Shown: piece after piece, positions 19,780 to 29,337 of the stretch
Layout: each line of letters starts with the position of its first letter
Position numbering within the stretch: the stretch's first letter is position 1
Assembly (NCBI RefSeq): GCF_003569915.1
Contig: NZ_KZ984448.1
Location: 102,266-166,265, forward strand
Length of the DNA stretch: 64,000 nucleotides
Direction: 5' to 3'
DNA from: Comamonas testosteroni
GTDB lineage: Bacteria > Pseudomonadota > Gammaproteobacteria > Burkholderiales > Burkholderiaceae_C
The notes under the pieces: generated by a model
What the model was told of the DNA's origin: nothing
Seen by the model: the letters and a program-made list of their open reading frames with translations, nothing else
Database searches by the model: none
Made by a program: the position numbers and the translations under genes

Positions 19780-20185
19780 GGTGGGACTCCTTCTCGGGCA
19801 GTTGTTGTTGGCGTCAATTGTCCATGCTTTATGAGGCAAATCAAACAAAGTCCATGCCTTGGCGGATTGGCTGCATCTGATGCGCGTTCTCGTTTAGCTT
19901 ACGTACTGTTGGGGCGTAGCAAGCATGCATTGAACTCTCAGATTGACAAGGTGATGACAACAAAAACTATGAACGTGATTAAGCATGTCATTCTTGAAAA
20001 TCAGGAATTCGCCCCAAAATAGGAGGTTGAGCTGCACGAGAGAGTGCAGCTTGAATCCAGGATTTCTGACACCAGAGATTTATAGCTTTTGACAATCGAT
20101 GATATGCAATCAATTGATTGGATTGATCTATCAATAAAGCCTAAACTTTCTCCTGTCTTCAATCACTAACCACAAGGAAACAGCA
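19780..20185. other. Divergent spacer between bfr and ahpC
   Basis: This gap of about 400 bases has no convincing gene. It holds a perfect 8-bp hairpin (AGCTGCAC 20030-20037 with GTGCAGCT 20044-20051, loop GAGAGA) with no U-tract, and near ahpC a possible OxyR-type site. A 22-codon frame starting near 19953 has no supporting features. Confidence 0.5.
20095..20131 (+). promoter_or_regulatory. Possible OxyR binding site upstream of ahpC
   Basis: The region fits the spaced OxyR consensus (two ATAG-N-T-N3-A-N-CTAT halves seven bases apart) at about 14 of 20 defined positions. The proximal half, ATTGGATTGATCTAT, matches 8 of 10. A TTGACA lies at 20089-20094. AhpC genes are classic OxyR targets, so the position is plausible, but the distal half is poor. 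Confidence 0.35.
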
Positions 20186-20749
20186 ATGTCCGTGCTCAAC
20201 ACCAAAATCAAGCCTTTCTCCACTCAAGCCTTCAAGGGCGGCAAGTTCATCGAAGTGACCGAGAAGGACGTCCTGGGCAAGTGGGCCGTGTTCTTCTTCT
20301 ACCCCGCTGACTTCACCTTCGTGTGCCCCACAGAACTGGGCGACGTGGCTGACCACTACGCTGAACTGCAAAAGCTGGGCGTGGAAGTCTATTCCGTGTC
20401 CACCGACACGCACTTCGTGCACAAGGCATGGCACGACACTTCCGACACCATCGCCAAGATCCAGTACACCATGCTGGGCGACCCCACATGGCAAATCAGC
20501 CAGAACTTCGACTGCCTGCGCGAAGGCCAGGGTCTGGCAGACCGCGCTACCTTCATCGTTGACCCCCAGGGCGTGATCCAGGCTATGGAAATCACTGCCG
20601 AAGGCATTGGCCGCAACGCTGAAGACCTGCTGCGCAAGGTCAAGGCTGCTCAGTACGTGGCTTCTCACCCCGGTGAAGTTTGCCCCGCCAAGTGGAAAGA
20701 AGGCGAAGCTACTCTGGCTCCTTCCCTGGACCTGGTCGGTAAGATCTAA
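20186..20749 (+). CDS. ahpC: Alkyl hydroperoxide reductase subunit C (peroxiredoxin)
   Basis: This is a 187-residue typical 2-Cys peroxiredoxin that reduces H2O2 and organic peroxides. The peroxidatic Cys lies in [17 protein letters not shown] (residue 47) and the resolving Cys in [12 protein letters not shown] (residue 166). The start [11 protein letters not shown] follows AAGGAAA. It is separated from its reductase ahpF by a strong terminator, so ahpC can be made in excess over ahpF. Confidence 0.97.
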   Translation: MSVLNTKIKPFSTQAFKGGKFIEVTEKDVLGKWAVFFFYPADFTFVCPTELGDVADHYAELQKLGVEVYSVSTDTHFVHKAWHDTSDTIAKIQYTMLGDPTWQISQNFDCLREGQGLADRATFIVDPQGVIQAMEITAEGIGRNAEDLLRKVKAAQYVASHPGEVCPAKWKEGEATLAPSLDLVGKI

Positions 20750-20783
20750 GCTAGCCACTATTCACAGTTGAACTGTTGAAGAC

Positions 20784-20813
20784 GCCCGGGTGCCTGGCGC
20801 CCGGGCTTTTTTT
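20784..20813 (+). terminator. Terminator between ahpC and ahpF
   Basis: GCCCGGGTG (20784-20792) pairs with CGCCCGGGC (20798-20806) with one G-U pair, followed by T7. It is a strong rho-independent terminator inside the ahp locus. Confidence 0.85.
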
Positions 20814-20856
20814 ATCCAAAATTTTGCGTTTTTCGTGTTTCCTGAAGGAGTGACTC

Positions 20857-22413
20857 ATGCTTGACAACAACCTGAAAGCCCAATTGAAAGCCTATCTGGA
20901 GCGTCTGCAGCGTCCGGTGGAGCTGGTGGCTTCGCTGGATGACAGCAAGGGTGCTGCCGAGCTCAAGGAGCTGCTGCAGGAAATCAAGGAACTCAGCGAC
21001 AAGATCACTGTCGTTGAAAAGAACGATGCAGATGTGCGTAAGCCATCGTTCCTGATCACCAACCCCGGCGTGGATACCGGCGTGCGCTTTGCCGGCGTGC
21101 CTCTGGGTCATGAGTTCACATCGTTGGTGCTGGCGCTGCTGCAAGTGGGTGGCCATCCTTCCAAGGAATCGGCGGATCTGCTGGAGCAGGTCAAGAACAT
21201 TGATACACCGCTGCACTTCGAGACCTATTACTCGCTGTCCTGCCATAACTGCCCGGACGTGGTGCAGGCACTGAACCTGATGTCCGTGCTCAACCCCAAG
21301 ATCACGCACACCGCGATTGACGGTGGCCTGTTCCAGAAGGAAGTGGAAGCGCGTGAAGTCATGGGTGTGCCCACCGTGTTTGTGAACGGTGAACGTTTTG
21401 GCCAAGGCCGCATGGAGCTGGCCGAGATTGTGGCCAAGGTCGATACCGGCGCTGCAGCGCGTGAAGCTGAAAAGATTTCTGCCAAGGATGCGTTTGATGT
21501 GCTGGTTGTGGGCGGTGGTCCTGCTGGTGCCGCAGCTGCCATCTATGCAGCGCGCAAGGGCATCCGCACTGGTATTGCTGCTGACCGCATTGGCGGCCAG
21601 ATGCTGGACACCGTGGACATCGAAAACTTCATTTCGGTCAACAAGACTGAAGGCCCCAAGCTGTCGGCCGCCATGGAAAACCATATTCGTGACTACGAAG
21701 TGGACATCATGGGCCAGCAGCGCGCAGCCAAGCTGATTCCCGCTGCGACCGAAGGCGGCCTGATTGAAGTGCAGACCGAAAGCGGCGCTACGCTCAAGGC
21801 CAAGACCGTGATCCTGTCCACCGGTGCCCGCTGGCGCAATATGAATGTGCCCGGTGAAGACCAGTACCGCACCAAGGGCGTGACTTACTGCCCTCACTGC
21901 GACGGCCCCCTGTTCAAGGGCAAGGACGTGGCCGTGATTGGTGGCGGTAACTCGGGCATTGAAGCTGCGATCGATCTGGCCGGTCTGGTCAAGAGCGTCA
22001 CGGTGCTGGAATTTGCTGGTGAGCTGAAGGCCGATGCCGTGCTGCAAAAGAAGTTGGCTTCTCTGCCCAATGTGAAGGTGATCCTGAACGCCCAGACCAC
22101 TGAAGTGCTTGGCGACGGCAAGAAGGTCACGGGCCTGAGTTACAAGGACCGTACCAATGACGAGATCAAGCAAGTCGCGCTGGAAGGCATTTTTGTGCAG
22201 ATCGGTCTGCTGCCCAATACCGACTGGCTCAAGGGCACGGTGGAGCTGACTCGCTTTGGCGAAATCATGATCAACGCCAAGGGCGAGACCAATTTGCCCG
22301 GCGTGTTTGCGGCCGGTGACTGCACCAATGTGCCGTTCAAGCAGATCATCATTGCCGCAGGTGCCGGTGCTACGGCTGCGCTGTCGGCTTTTGATCATCT
22401 GATCCGCCACTAA
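20857..22413 (+). CDS. ahpF: Alkyl hydroperoxide reductase subunit F
   Basis: This is the 518-residue flavoprotein that passes electrons from NADH to AhpC. The N-terminal double-thioredoxin domain has the CHNC redox centre ([11 protein letters not shown] near residue 129). The FAD site is [22 protein letters not shown]. The second redox centre, CPHC, is in [14 protein letters not shown] near residue 345, followed by the NAD site [16 protein letters not shown]. The C-terminus reads [21 protein letters not shown]. The start follows GAAGGAG. Confidence 0.97.
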   Translation: MLDNNLKAQLKAYLERLQRPVELVASLDDSKGAAELKELLQEIKELSDKITVVEKNDADVRKPSFLITNPGVDTGVRFAGVPLGHEFTSLVLALLQVGGHPSKESADLLEQVKNIDTPLHFETYYSLSCHNCPDVVQALNLMSVLNPKITHTAIDGGLFQKEVEAREVMGVPTVFVNGERFGQGRMELAEIVAKVDTGAAAREAEKISAKDAFDVLVVGGGPAGAAAAIYAARKGIRTGIAADRIGGQMLDTVDIENFISVNKTEGPKLSAAMENHIRDYEVDIMGQQRAAKLIPAATEGGLIEVQTESGATLKAKTVILSTGARWRNMNVPGEDQYRTKGVTYCPHCDGPLFKGKDVAVIGGGNSGIEAAIDLAGLVKSVTVLEFAGELKADAVLQKKLASLPNVKVILNAQTTEVLGDGKKVTGLSYKDRTNDEIKQVALEGIFVQIGLLPNTDWLKGTVELTRFGEIMINAKGETNLPGVFAAGDCTNVPFKQIIIAAGAGATAALSAFDHLIRH

Positions 22414-22414
22414 G

Positions 22415-22466
22415 CATCAAACAGCACGCAAGTCTTTAAGTTATTTGCGCTGTTTGCTATCAAATC
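22415..22466 (-). repeat. Dispersed repeat family A copy after ahpF
   Basis: Read on the minus strand this begins TTTGATAGCAAACAGCG and contains AAAGACTTGCGTGCTG. It fits the layout of the family with moderate divergence. Confidence 0.45.
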
Positions 22467-22491
22467 AGGACTGCTTCGGCAGTCCTTTTTT
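22467..22491 (+). terminator. UUCG-loop terminator after ahpF
   Basis: AGGACTGC (22467-22474), loop TTCG, then GCAGTCCT (22479-22486) and a T-run. This is a classic stable tetraloop terminator. Confidence 0.9.
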
Positions 22492-22554
22492 GTTGGCAGA
22501 TGCTGTTTGCAAAAGCTGCTTTTCACTTTGGTGCAAAGTGCTTTTGTTTGCTAT

Positions 22555-22569
22555 TGAGAATTATTCGCA
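22555..22569 (+). promoter_or_regulatory. Fur box upstream of the haem uptake operon
   Basis: TGAGAATTATTCGCA matches the 7-1-7 Fur inverted repeat (TGAGAAT, one base, ATTCTCA) with a single mismatch. It lies 111 bases before the haem receptor start and implies iron-dependent repression of the operon. Confidence 0.75.
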
Positions 22570-22680
22570 TATACTGGAGGCCAATCAGCCAGCAAATGCA
22601 GTGCCAGCGGCGGACATGTTTCCGTTCAGCCATCCACAAGCCAGCTCTTATCCATTCAATGAATCAAGAGGGTTTCTGGT

Positions 22681-24939
22681 ATGGCATCCGCCGCCACTAT
22701 GCATTCCTGCGCCTCTCGTGCGCCGCTTTCTCCGTTTCACCCCCTGGCCCTGGCTTGTGCGCTGACTTGCGCATCCTTTGCCGCACAGGCCCAGCAGACA
22801 ACTGACAGCACCGGCGTCGTTCGCGTCGCTGCCGCCCATGCGGACCGCAATGCACCCGTCATGAAAGACGTGGTGGTCAGCGCATCGCGTGATGAGCAGG
22901 ACGCCGACAGCCTGCCCATGAGCATCGATGTCATCGACGCCAAGCAGATGGAAGAAGGGCAGATCAGCGATATCCGCGAGCTGGCCGACAAGCTGCCCAA
23001 CGTCGATGTGCCGCGCAGCCCGGCGCGCTTTTCGCTGGCAGGCTTGTCCACCGGGCGTGAGCAGAACAGCAGCTTCAATATTCGCGGTCTGGAAGGCAAC
23101 CGCGTGCTGATGCTGGTGGATGGCGTGCGCCTGCCGCGCAGCTATTCCTTCAGCGCCAATGCTTTTGGCCGCGACTATCTGGATCTGGGCTTGGTGCAGC
23201 GCGTGGAGATTTTGCGCGGCGCTGTGCCTGCGCTCTATGGCTCGGACGGCATGGGCGGGCTGGTCAACTTCATCACCGTGCAGCCCGATGATTTTCTCAA
23301 AGACGGCAAGACGCTGGGCGGGCGCGTGTCGGCCAGTTATGACGGCTCGGACAACGGCAAGCGTGTGGGGGCCACGCTGGCAGGCCGTGCCAGCCCTGAG
23401 TGGAGCTGGTTGATTGCTGCGGGTGTGGGCCGCTCCAATGAGCTCGAGAGCATGGGGACCAACAAGACGGCGGGTGCCAACCGTACTGCGCCCAATCCTG
23501 AAAAAGACAAAAGCACGTCCTTGCTGGGCCGTCTGGTCTACACGCCATCTGCCGTGCAAAAACATGTGTTCACGCTTGAAGGCGTGGACAAGCGCGCCGA
23601 CTACGATTTGCTGAGCGCGCGCAGCGCGACGGTGACAGACTCCAAGTCCAATACCTCCATGAAGCGCTGGCGCGCCAGCTGGCAGGGCCAGTGGCAGCAG
23701 TTGGATACGGCGCTGGCCGATGAGCTCAAGCTGATGGCCAGCTATCAAAGCTCGAATTCGCGTGAGTTCGTCACCGAAACCCGCACCCCGCCGCTGGCCT
23801 ATCGCGAGCGCGATGTGACTTATGACGAAGACGCGCTGCAACTGCATGCGCAAGCGGGCAAGACGCTGCGCTGGGGCGGCAGTGCCAGCGGCAAGTTCAC
23901 GTATGGCGTGGACTATTTGCGTGGCAAGGTGGTCAATGAGCAAAACGGCATTACGCCGCCTGCGGGCGAGAGCTTCCCGCTCAAGCGCTTCCCTGATACG
24001 ACTGAGACATCAACCGCGCTGTTCGCCCAGGCCGAGCTGTACTATGGCAACTTGAGTGTGACGCCCGGCGTGCGTGCCGAGCACTACAGCATCAAGCCCA
24101 AGCAGGCAGGCTTTGGTGGCACGGCGGTCAGCAATTCGGATTCGGCCATCTCGCCCAAGCTGGGTGCCATGTTCCAGATGACGGATGCCTGGTCGGTCTA
24201 TGGCAATTACGCAGCGGGCTTCCGCGCTCCGAATGCAGGGCAGATCAATGCCTTCTTCGAGAACCCGCTGGCCTTCTACAAAAGCATTCCCAACCCGAAT
24301 CTCAAGCCTGAAAAGAGCAACACCTTCGAGCTGGGCCTGCGTGGCCGCATGAATGCGCTGCGCCTGGATGCGGCGGTCTTCACCGGGCGCTACAAGGACT
24401 TTATTCAGGATCAGGTGCAGGTCGCGGGCCAGTATGGCGACCGCAATAACCCAGCCACCTTCCAGTCGGTGAACCTGGGCCGCGTGAATATTCACGGCTT
24501 TGAACTCAAGGCCGACTACGACTGGGGCCAGTTCGCAGGTGGTAACTGGCGCACCAATGCCGCCTATGGCTACACCAAGGGCACGGACAAGAGCAGCAAC
24601 AAGCCCGTGGACACCATCTCGCCGCAGCAACTGGTGCTGGGCGTGCGTTACGAGCGCTCGAATGTGGGCGTGCAGTTCAATGCCTCGCACTGGTCTGGCA
24701 AGAAAGCCAGCGACGCGGCAACGGCTGCCTGGCTCAGCCCCAGCGCCACGGTGCTGGACCTGAGCGCGCAATGGCGCATTCGCCCCGGCACGCGTTTGAA
24801 CGTGGGCGTCTACAACCTGACCGACAAAAAGTACTGGCGTTGGAGCGATGTGCGCGGCCTGGCCGGTACCACACAGATTGCCGACGCCTACAGCCAGCCG
24901 GGCCGCTATGTGCGCGTGTCCCTGGTGCAGGACTTCTGA
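22681..24939 (+). CDS. hmuR: TonB-dependent haem/haemoglobin receptor
   Basis: This is a 752-residue outer-membrane receptor. A signal peptide ends near AAQA|QQTTD, a TonB-box-like stretch is MKDVVVSASRDEQ, and a plug domain includes NIRGLEGNRVLMLVDGVRLP and YGSDGMGGLVNFIT. The barrel contains the haem-receptor FRAP region (NYAAGFRAPNAGQINAFFE) and NPNLKPEKSNTFELG, and ends YVRVSLVQDF with a terminal Phe. Downstream genes encode haem handling and an ABC importer, which supports haem as the ligand. The symbol follows the hmu naming; other names (bhuR, phuR) are used in relatives. Confidence 0.92.
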   Translation: MASAATMHSCASRAPLSPFHPLALACALTCASFAAQAQQTTDSTGVVRVAAAHADRNAPVMKDVVVSASRDEQDADSLPMSIDVIDAKQMEEGQISDIRELADKLPNVDVPRSPARFSLAGLSTGREQNSSFNIRGLEGNRVLMLVDGVRLPRSYSFSANAFGRDYLDLGLVQRVEILRGAVPALYGSDGMGGLVNFITVQPDDFLKDGKTLGGRVSASYDGSDNGKRVGATLAGRASPEWSWLIAAGVGRSNELESMGTNKTAGANRTAPNPEKDKSTSLLGRLVYTPSAVQKHVFTLEGVDKRADYDLLSARSATVTDSKSNTSMKRWRASWQGQWQQLDTALADELKLMASYQSSNSREFVTETRTPPLAYRERDVTYDEDALQLHAQAGKTLRWGGSASGKFTYGVDYLRGKVVNEQNGITPPAGESFPLKRFPDTTETSTALFAQAELYYGNLSVTPGVRAEHYSIKPKQAGFGGTAVSNSDSAISPKLGAMFQMTDAWSVYGNYAAGFRAPNAGQINAFFENPLAFYKSIPNPNLKPEKSNTFELGLRGRMNALRLDAAVFTGRYKDFIQDQVQVAGQYGDRNNPATFQSVNLGRVNIHGFELKADYDWGQFAGGNWRTNAAYGYTKGTDKSSNKPVDTISPQQLVLGVRYERSNVGVQFNASHWSGKKASDAATAAWLSPSATVLDLSAQWRIRPGTRLNVGVYNLTDKKYWRWSDVRGLAGTTQIADAYSQPGRYVRVSLVQDF

Positions 24940-24940
24940 T

Positions 24941-24995
24941 TTGATAGCTGAAAGCCTATGTAATTCATAGGCATGAAGCCTTTTTGATTCAAAAA
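24941..24995 (+). repeat. Dispersed repeat family A copy inside the haem operon
   Basis: TTGATAGCTGAAAGCC starts a copy with an internal GCCTATG..CATAGGC inverted repeat and the end GAAGCCTTTTTGATTC. It fills the hmuR-to-next-gene spacer and could form a hairpin in the operon mRNA. Confidence 0.65.
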
Positions 24996-25010
24996 ATGCA
25001 GGAGTGAGCC

Positions 25011-25355
25011 ATGTCTGTTCAAGAAAACTCTGCCAATGTCCAGAACGCTGCCAGCGGTACGGACGAGGAATATCTGCTGAGCGAAAACGAAGCCCAGCTG
25101 GCCACGGTGCTGGCGCTGATGACGGGTTTTGGCCAGGGTTGCTGCGCCGTCCATCGCGCACCCATGGCGCAGCGCGTGGCCGAGCAGCTTTTGCATATGG
25201 CGCATGGCGCTGAGCTCTCCAGCGATATGCGTGACTTTCTGCTGCGGCTTGGCCAGCGCTGGGGCCGAGTGTCTCAGGCGCTGGAGCAGCCCGCGCAAGA
25301 CGATTTTTCCCATCCCCACGCCCACTGGCATCACAGCCCGGAGACTTTGCAATGA
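25011..25355 (+). CDS. Small unknown protein of the haem uptake operon
   Basis: This encodes a 114-residue soluble protein starting after a clear AGGAG site; its stop overlaps the hmuS start by four bases (ATGA), so it is almost certainly translated. It is not HemP. Features seen are GFGQGCCAVHRAPMAQRVAEQLLHMAHGAEL in the middle and a His-rich tail (FSHPHAHWHHSPETLQ). The Cys and His clusters could bind haem or metal, but that is inference. I do not recognise the family. Confidence 0.75.
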   Translation: MSVQENSANVQNAASGTDEEYLLSENEAQLATVLALMTGFGQGCCAVHRAPMAQRVAEQLLHMAHGAELSSDMRDFLLRLGQRWGRVSQALEQPAQDDFSHPHAHWHHSPETLQ

Positions 25356-26464
25356 ACGCTTTATCGACCACAGAAAACACCGTCATGGATGCCGTCCACA
25401 TCCGCGAACAGTTCGCCGCCCAGCGCGCACTGGGTCTGCGCGCCAAGGATGCGGCCGAGGCGCTGCAGCTTAGCGAAGGCGCGGTGATTGCAGCGCATGG
25501 CGGCGAGCATGAACGCCCGCTCAAAGCCGTGGCGCTGCGCGCCGAGTGGCTGGAGATTCTTAAAGGTCTCGAAGACTGCGGCACCGTGATGGCGCTGACG
25601 CGCAACGAATCCACCGTGCATGAAAAAGACGGTATCTACCAGAACCTGTCGGCCCAGGGTCCCATCGGTCTGGCGTTGAGCCGCGAGATCGATCTGCGCC
25701 TGTTCTTCATGCACTGGCATGCCGGTTTTGCCGTGACCGAAGAGTCCGCCAACGGCAACCGCCCCTCCATGCACAGCCTGCAGTTCTACGACGCTGCAGG
25801 CCGCGCCGTGCACAAGGTGTTTGCGCGTGAAGCCACCGATATGAGCGCGTGGAACGCACTGGTCGCGCGCTTTGCCGAGCCTGCGGCGGGCTTTGTTTTC
25901 CGCGCCCCTGCGGCCAAGCCCGCTATCAAGCCCGATAGCGAAATCGATGTGCCTGCGCTCGCGCAGTCCTGGGCTGATATGAAGGACACGCACGAGTTTT
26001 TCGAGATGCTGCGCAAGCATGGCGCAGAGCGTCAGCAGGCCTTCCGTCTGGTGCCGCAGTTCTGCCAACCTTTGCTGGCGGATGCTGTGACCCAGTTGCT
26101 GGGCAATGCGGCGGTGGATGGCGTCTCCATCATGGTGTTTGTGGGCAGCAGCGGCTGCATTCAGATTCACACCGGCCCTGTCTCCAACATTCAGCCCATG
26201 GATGGCAAAGATGGCGTGCGCTGGATCAATGTGCTGGACAAGGGCTTCAACCTGCATCTGCGCACCGACATGATTGACAAGGTCTGGCTGGTGCAAAAGC
26301 CCACCAGCGACGGCATCGTGACCTCGGTCGAAGTCTTTGACCATGAGGGCAACAACATGGCAATGTTTTTTGGTGAGCGCAAGCCCGGCCAGCCCGAGCT
26401 GCAAAGCTGGCGAGAACTTGCGGCCAGCCTGCCGCGCCTGAACGCCACGGCGGAGGTTGCATGA
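25352..26464 (+). CDS. hmuS: Haem-degrading/haem-handling factor, HmuS/HemS family
   Basis: This 370-residue cytoplasmic protein has the duplicated HemS/ChuS architecture: the first half contains VMALTRNESTVHEKDGIYQNLS and IDLRLFFMHWHAGFAV, the second VSIMVFVGSSGCIQIHTGPVSNIQPM and WINVLDKGFNLHLRTDMIDKVWLV. The family binds imported haem and releases iron or passes haem on. It overlaps both neighbours by four bases. Confidence 0.93.
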   Translation: MNALSTTENTVMDAVHIREQFAAQRALGLRAKDAAEALQLSEGAVIAAHGGEHERPLKAVALRAEWLEILKGLEDCGTVMALTRNESTVHEKDGIYQNLSAQGPIGLALSREIDLRLFFMHWHAGFAVTEESANGNRPSMHSLQFYDAAGRAVHKVFAREATDMSAWNALVARFAEPAAGFVFRAPAAKPAIKPDSEIDVPALAQSWADMKDTHEFFEMLRKHGAERQQAFRLVPQFCQPLLADAVTQLLGNAAVDGVSIMVFVGSSGCIQIHTGPVSNIQPMDGKDGVRWINVLDKGFNLHLRTDMIDKVWLVQKPTSDGIVTSVEVFDHEGNNMAMFFGERKPGQPELQSWRELAASLPRLNATAEVA

Positions 26465-27333
26465 ACGCACAGCTTTCACGGCGCGCCAGCCTGCAATGGC
26501 TGGGCGGTGCGGCTCTCGCGGCGGCCCTGCCAGCACAGGCGCAGACCGCAGCGCCCGCGCGCAGGCTGGTGTCGCTCAGCGGCGCGCTGACTGAAATTGT
26601 CTATCTGCTCAATGCGCAGAATCTGCTGGTGGGCACGGATACGACCAGCCTCTACCCCGAAGCGGCGCAGAAAACAGCCAAGGTCGGCTATGTGCGCCAG
26701 TTGTCGGCAGAAGGTCTGCTTTCGCTCAGGCCTGATGCGGTGATTGGCACCAGCGATGCAGGCCCGCCCGTGGTGCTGGATCAGATTCGGCAGGCCGGTG
26801 TGCGGGTAGCGCTGGTCAAAGCCCAGCACAACTGGGCCGAGGTGCAGGAAAAAATCAAAGTAGTGGGGCGCGAAACAGGCCGCAGCGCAGATGCCGACAA
26901 GCTGCTCGCTCAGCTCGACGGGCAGTGGAGCAGCATTCAGGCCCAGGTTGCCAAAGCCCAGCGCAAGCCGCGCGTGCTGTTTGTCATGTCGCACAGCGGC
27001 AGCCCGCAGGTAGCAGGCAAGGGCACGGCCGCCAATGCGCTGATGCAGTACGCAGGTTGCGTCAACGCCATTGACCAGTTCGATGGCTACAAGCCGCTGA
27101 CGGCCGAGGCCATGGCCAGCGCCGCGCCGGAAGTCATCATCAACACCACGCAAGGCATTGAAGCGCTGGGTGGGGAGGCCGCGTTCTGGAAGCGGCCCGA
27201 GCTGGCGCTGACTCCCGCCTTTGCCAAGAAGGCGCTGGTCACGCTGGAAGCCAGCCATTTGCTGGGCTTTGGCCCGCGTCTGCCCACTGCCGTGCAGGCG
27301 CTGCATATGCGCAGCCTGCAATGGGTGGCCTGA
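26461..27333 (+). CDS. hmuT: Haem ABC transporter periplasmic binding protein
   Basis: This 290-residue substrate-binding protein has a twin-arginine-like signal (SRRASLQWLGGAALAAALPAQA). The mature domain starts RRLVSLSGALTEIVYLLNAQNLLVGTD, typical of HmuT/PhuT, with VGYVRQLSAEGLLSLRPDAVIG and a conserved PEVIINTTQGIEALGG. It should deliver haem from the receptor to HmuUV. The start overlaps the hmuS stop (ATGA), and the stop overlaps the hmuU start by one base. Confidence 0.92.
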   Translation: MNAQLSRRASLQWLGGAALAAALPAQAQTAAPARRLVSLSGALTEIVYLLNAQNLLVGTDTTSLYPEAAQKTAKVGYVRQLSAEGLLSLRPDAVIGTSDAGPPVVLDQIRQAGVRVALVKAQHNWAEVQEKIKVVGRETGRSADADKLLAQLDGQWSSIQAQVAKAQRKPRVLFVMSHSGSPQVAGKGTAANALMQYAGCVNAIDQFDGYKPLTAEAMASAAPEVIINTTQGIEALGGEAAFWKRPELALTPAFAKKALVTLEASHLLGFGPRLPTAVQALHMRSLQWVA

Positions 27334-28439
27334 TGAGCAGCCTGGCCGCTAAACCCGTGGCTCTGCCTATAGCCTCGCGCTGGCGTACACCCGCGGGGCG
27401 CTTGAGCCGCAGCGCCGCGCTGGCGCTGGGTGCGGTGCTGGTATTGCTGTCCATGGTCTGGGGCGCAGCCAGCGGAGCTTTTGCGATTGCGCCTGCGCAG
27501 CTGCCGGGCATTGCTTGGGACGGGCTACGCAACTTGCTAGGTGGCACGGTTGAAAACAGCGCCGAGCATCTGGTGTTTCTCAATATCCGCCTGCCGCGCC
27601 TCTTGATGGGCGTGGCTGCCGGTGCGGGGCTGGGTCTGGCGGGGGCTTTGATGCAAGGTCTGTTTCGCAACCCGCTGGCCGACCCCGGCCTGATTGGCGT
27701 GAGCAGTGGCGCAGCCTTGGCCGCAGGCATCACCATTGTGCTGGGCGGCATGTATCTGCCCTGGCTGCCGCGTCATCTGGGCAGCTGGGCACTGGTGGCC
27801 ATGGCGTTTGGCGGCGGTCTGGCCGTCACGGCGGTGGTCTATGTGCTGGGTCAGGTGCAGGGCACAACCCGTATCGGCCTGATGCTGCTGGCTGGCATTG
27901 CCATCAATGCGCTGGCGGGCGCGGGCCTGGGTTTTTTGAGTTTTGTCTCCACCGATGAGCAATTGCGCAATCTGCAGATGTGGTTGCTGGGCAGTCTGGG
28001 GGCATCGCGCTGGAGCGCGGTGGCACTGGTGGCTGTGGCGGTGGCCATCAGCATGGCAGGCGCGCTGGCGCTGGCAAGGCCGCTGAACGCGATTGCGCTG
28101 GGAGAGGCGCAGGCCCATCTGCTGGGCGTGGCCGTGGAAAAAACCAAGCGCCGCGCCGTGATGGTGGCTGCGCTGGCGGTGGGCGCGGTGACTGCGACCA
28201 CGGGCATCATTGGCTTTATTGGCCTTGTTGCACCGCACTGGGTGCGCTTGATGGCCGGGCCAGATCACCGCGTGGTGCTGCCGGGCTCTGCCTTATTGGG
28301 CGCGGCGCTGGTCGTCAGCGCCGATGCCGTGGCGCGCACGGTTGTCAAACCTGCTGAGCTGCCGCTGGGCGTGCTCACCGCCTTTATCGGCGTGCCATTG
28401 TTTTTGGCCATGCTGCGCCAGTTCAGGAGCAAGGTATGA
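27333..28439 (+). CDS. hmuU: Haem ABC transporter permease, FecCD family
   Basis: This is a 368-residue inner-membrane permease with about ten hydrophobic segments. Family segments include NIRLPRLLMGVAAGAGLGLAGALMQGLFRNPLADPGLIGVSSGAALAA and TTGIIGFIGLVAPHWVRLMAGPDHR. The start ATG (MSSLAAKP) overlaps the hmuT stop as TGATG; an in-frame ATG 12 bases upstream is the alternative. The stop overlaps hmuV by four bases. Confidence 0.94.
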   Translation: MSSLAAKPVALPIASRWRTPAGRLSRSAALALGAVLVLLSMVWGAASGAFAIAPAQLPGIAWDGLRNLLGGTVENSAEHLVFLNIRLPRLLMGVAAGAGLGLAGALMQGLFRNPLADPGLIGVSSGAALAAGITIVLGGMYLPWLPRHLGSWALVAMAFGGGLAVTAVVYVLGQVQGTTRIGLMLLAGIAINALAGAGLGFLSFVSTDEQLRNLQMWLLGSLGASRWSAVALVAVAVAISMAGALALARPLNAIALGEAQAHLLGVAVEKTKRRAVMVAALAVGAVTATTGIIGFIGLVAPHWVRLMAGPDHRVVLPGSALLGAALVVSADAVARTVVKPAELPLGVLTAFIGVPLFLAMLRQFRSKV

Positions 28440-29263
28440 GAACGGCCTCTCAAATCGAATGCCGTAATTTGGGCGTAGGCGTTGCCAAAGGGCCGCGTCT
28501 GGCAACGGTGGATGTGCAGATTGCTGCAGGGCGCTTTACGGCCATTCTTGGCCCCAATGGCGCGGGCAAATCCACGCTCATGAGCATGCTGGTGGGCGAG
28601 CGAGCGCCTCAAAGCGGGCAAGTGCTGCTCGATGGTCATCCGCTGGCAAACCATGACATGGCAAAGCTGGCGCAGCGCCGCTCCGTCATGCCCCAGGACT
28701 GCAGCGTGGCTTTTGACTTTACGGCGCAGGAAGTGGTGGAACTGGGGCGCTACCCGCACCGCAACCAGCCTGCAAACGATGAAGCACAGATTGTGGCCGC
28801 AGCCATGGCGCTGACCGGTGTGGATCATCTGGCCCAGCGCAGCATCAACACCTTGTCTGGCGGCGAGCGCGCCCGCACCCATCTGGCGCGGGCCCTGGCG
28901 CAGATCTGGCATGCACCCGCAGACGGCAGCGCGCGCTGGCTGCTGCTCGATGAACCCACAGCCGCGCTGGATCTGGCCCACCAGCACCATGCCATGCGCT
29001 TGCTGCGCCAATGGGCGCGGGAGCAGGGCGCAGGCGTGGTGGCCGTGATTCATGACCTGAACCTGGCACTGCGCTATGCCGATGATGTGCTTGTGCTCGG
29101 AGGAACGGTTGGCGGTGAGGCCGGTGTGCACCACGGCCTTGTGCTCGATGTGCTGCAGCCTGCGCTGGTACGACAGGTCTGGGGCATGCAGTGTGACTCG
29201 GTGCGCAGCAGCGACGGCGCTCTGCAATATATTTTTGTAGCGGATGCCGCAGTGATTGATTGA
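28436..29263 (+). CDS. hmuV: Haem ABC transporter ATP-binding protein
   Basis: This is a 275-residue ABC ATPase. Walker A is GPNGAGKSTL (residues 39-48), the Q-loop region is VMPQDCSVAFDF, the signature is LSGGERARTHLARAL, and Walker B is WLLLDEPTAALD. It powers haem import through HmuU and is the last gene of the tightly overlapping operon. Confidence 0.94.
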   Translation: MRTASQIECRNLGVGVAKGPRLATVDVQIAAGRFTAILGPNGAGKSTLMSMLVGERAPQSGQVLLDGHPLANHDMAKLAQRRSVMPQDCSVAFDFTAQEVVELGRYPHRNQPANDEAQIVAAAMALTGVDHLAQRSINTLSGGERARTHLARALAQIWHAPADGSARWLLLDEPTAALDLAHQHHAMRLLRQWAREQGAGVVAVIHDLNLALRYADDVLVLGGTVGGEAGVHHGLVLDVLQPALVRQVWGMQCDSVRSSDGALQYIFVADAAVID

Positions 29264-29337
29264 TATTCAAGATCATTGCTGCCTGAAACCAATACAAAGC
29301 AAAGACATACTGCTTCAGATTCAATAGCGAAAAGCTC

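Noticed and set aside
19953..20022. Short frame of 22 codons upstream of ahpC
   Set aside because: No ribosome site, no conserved pattern and no context support.
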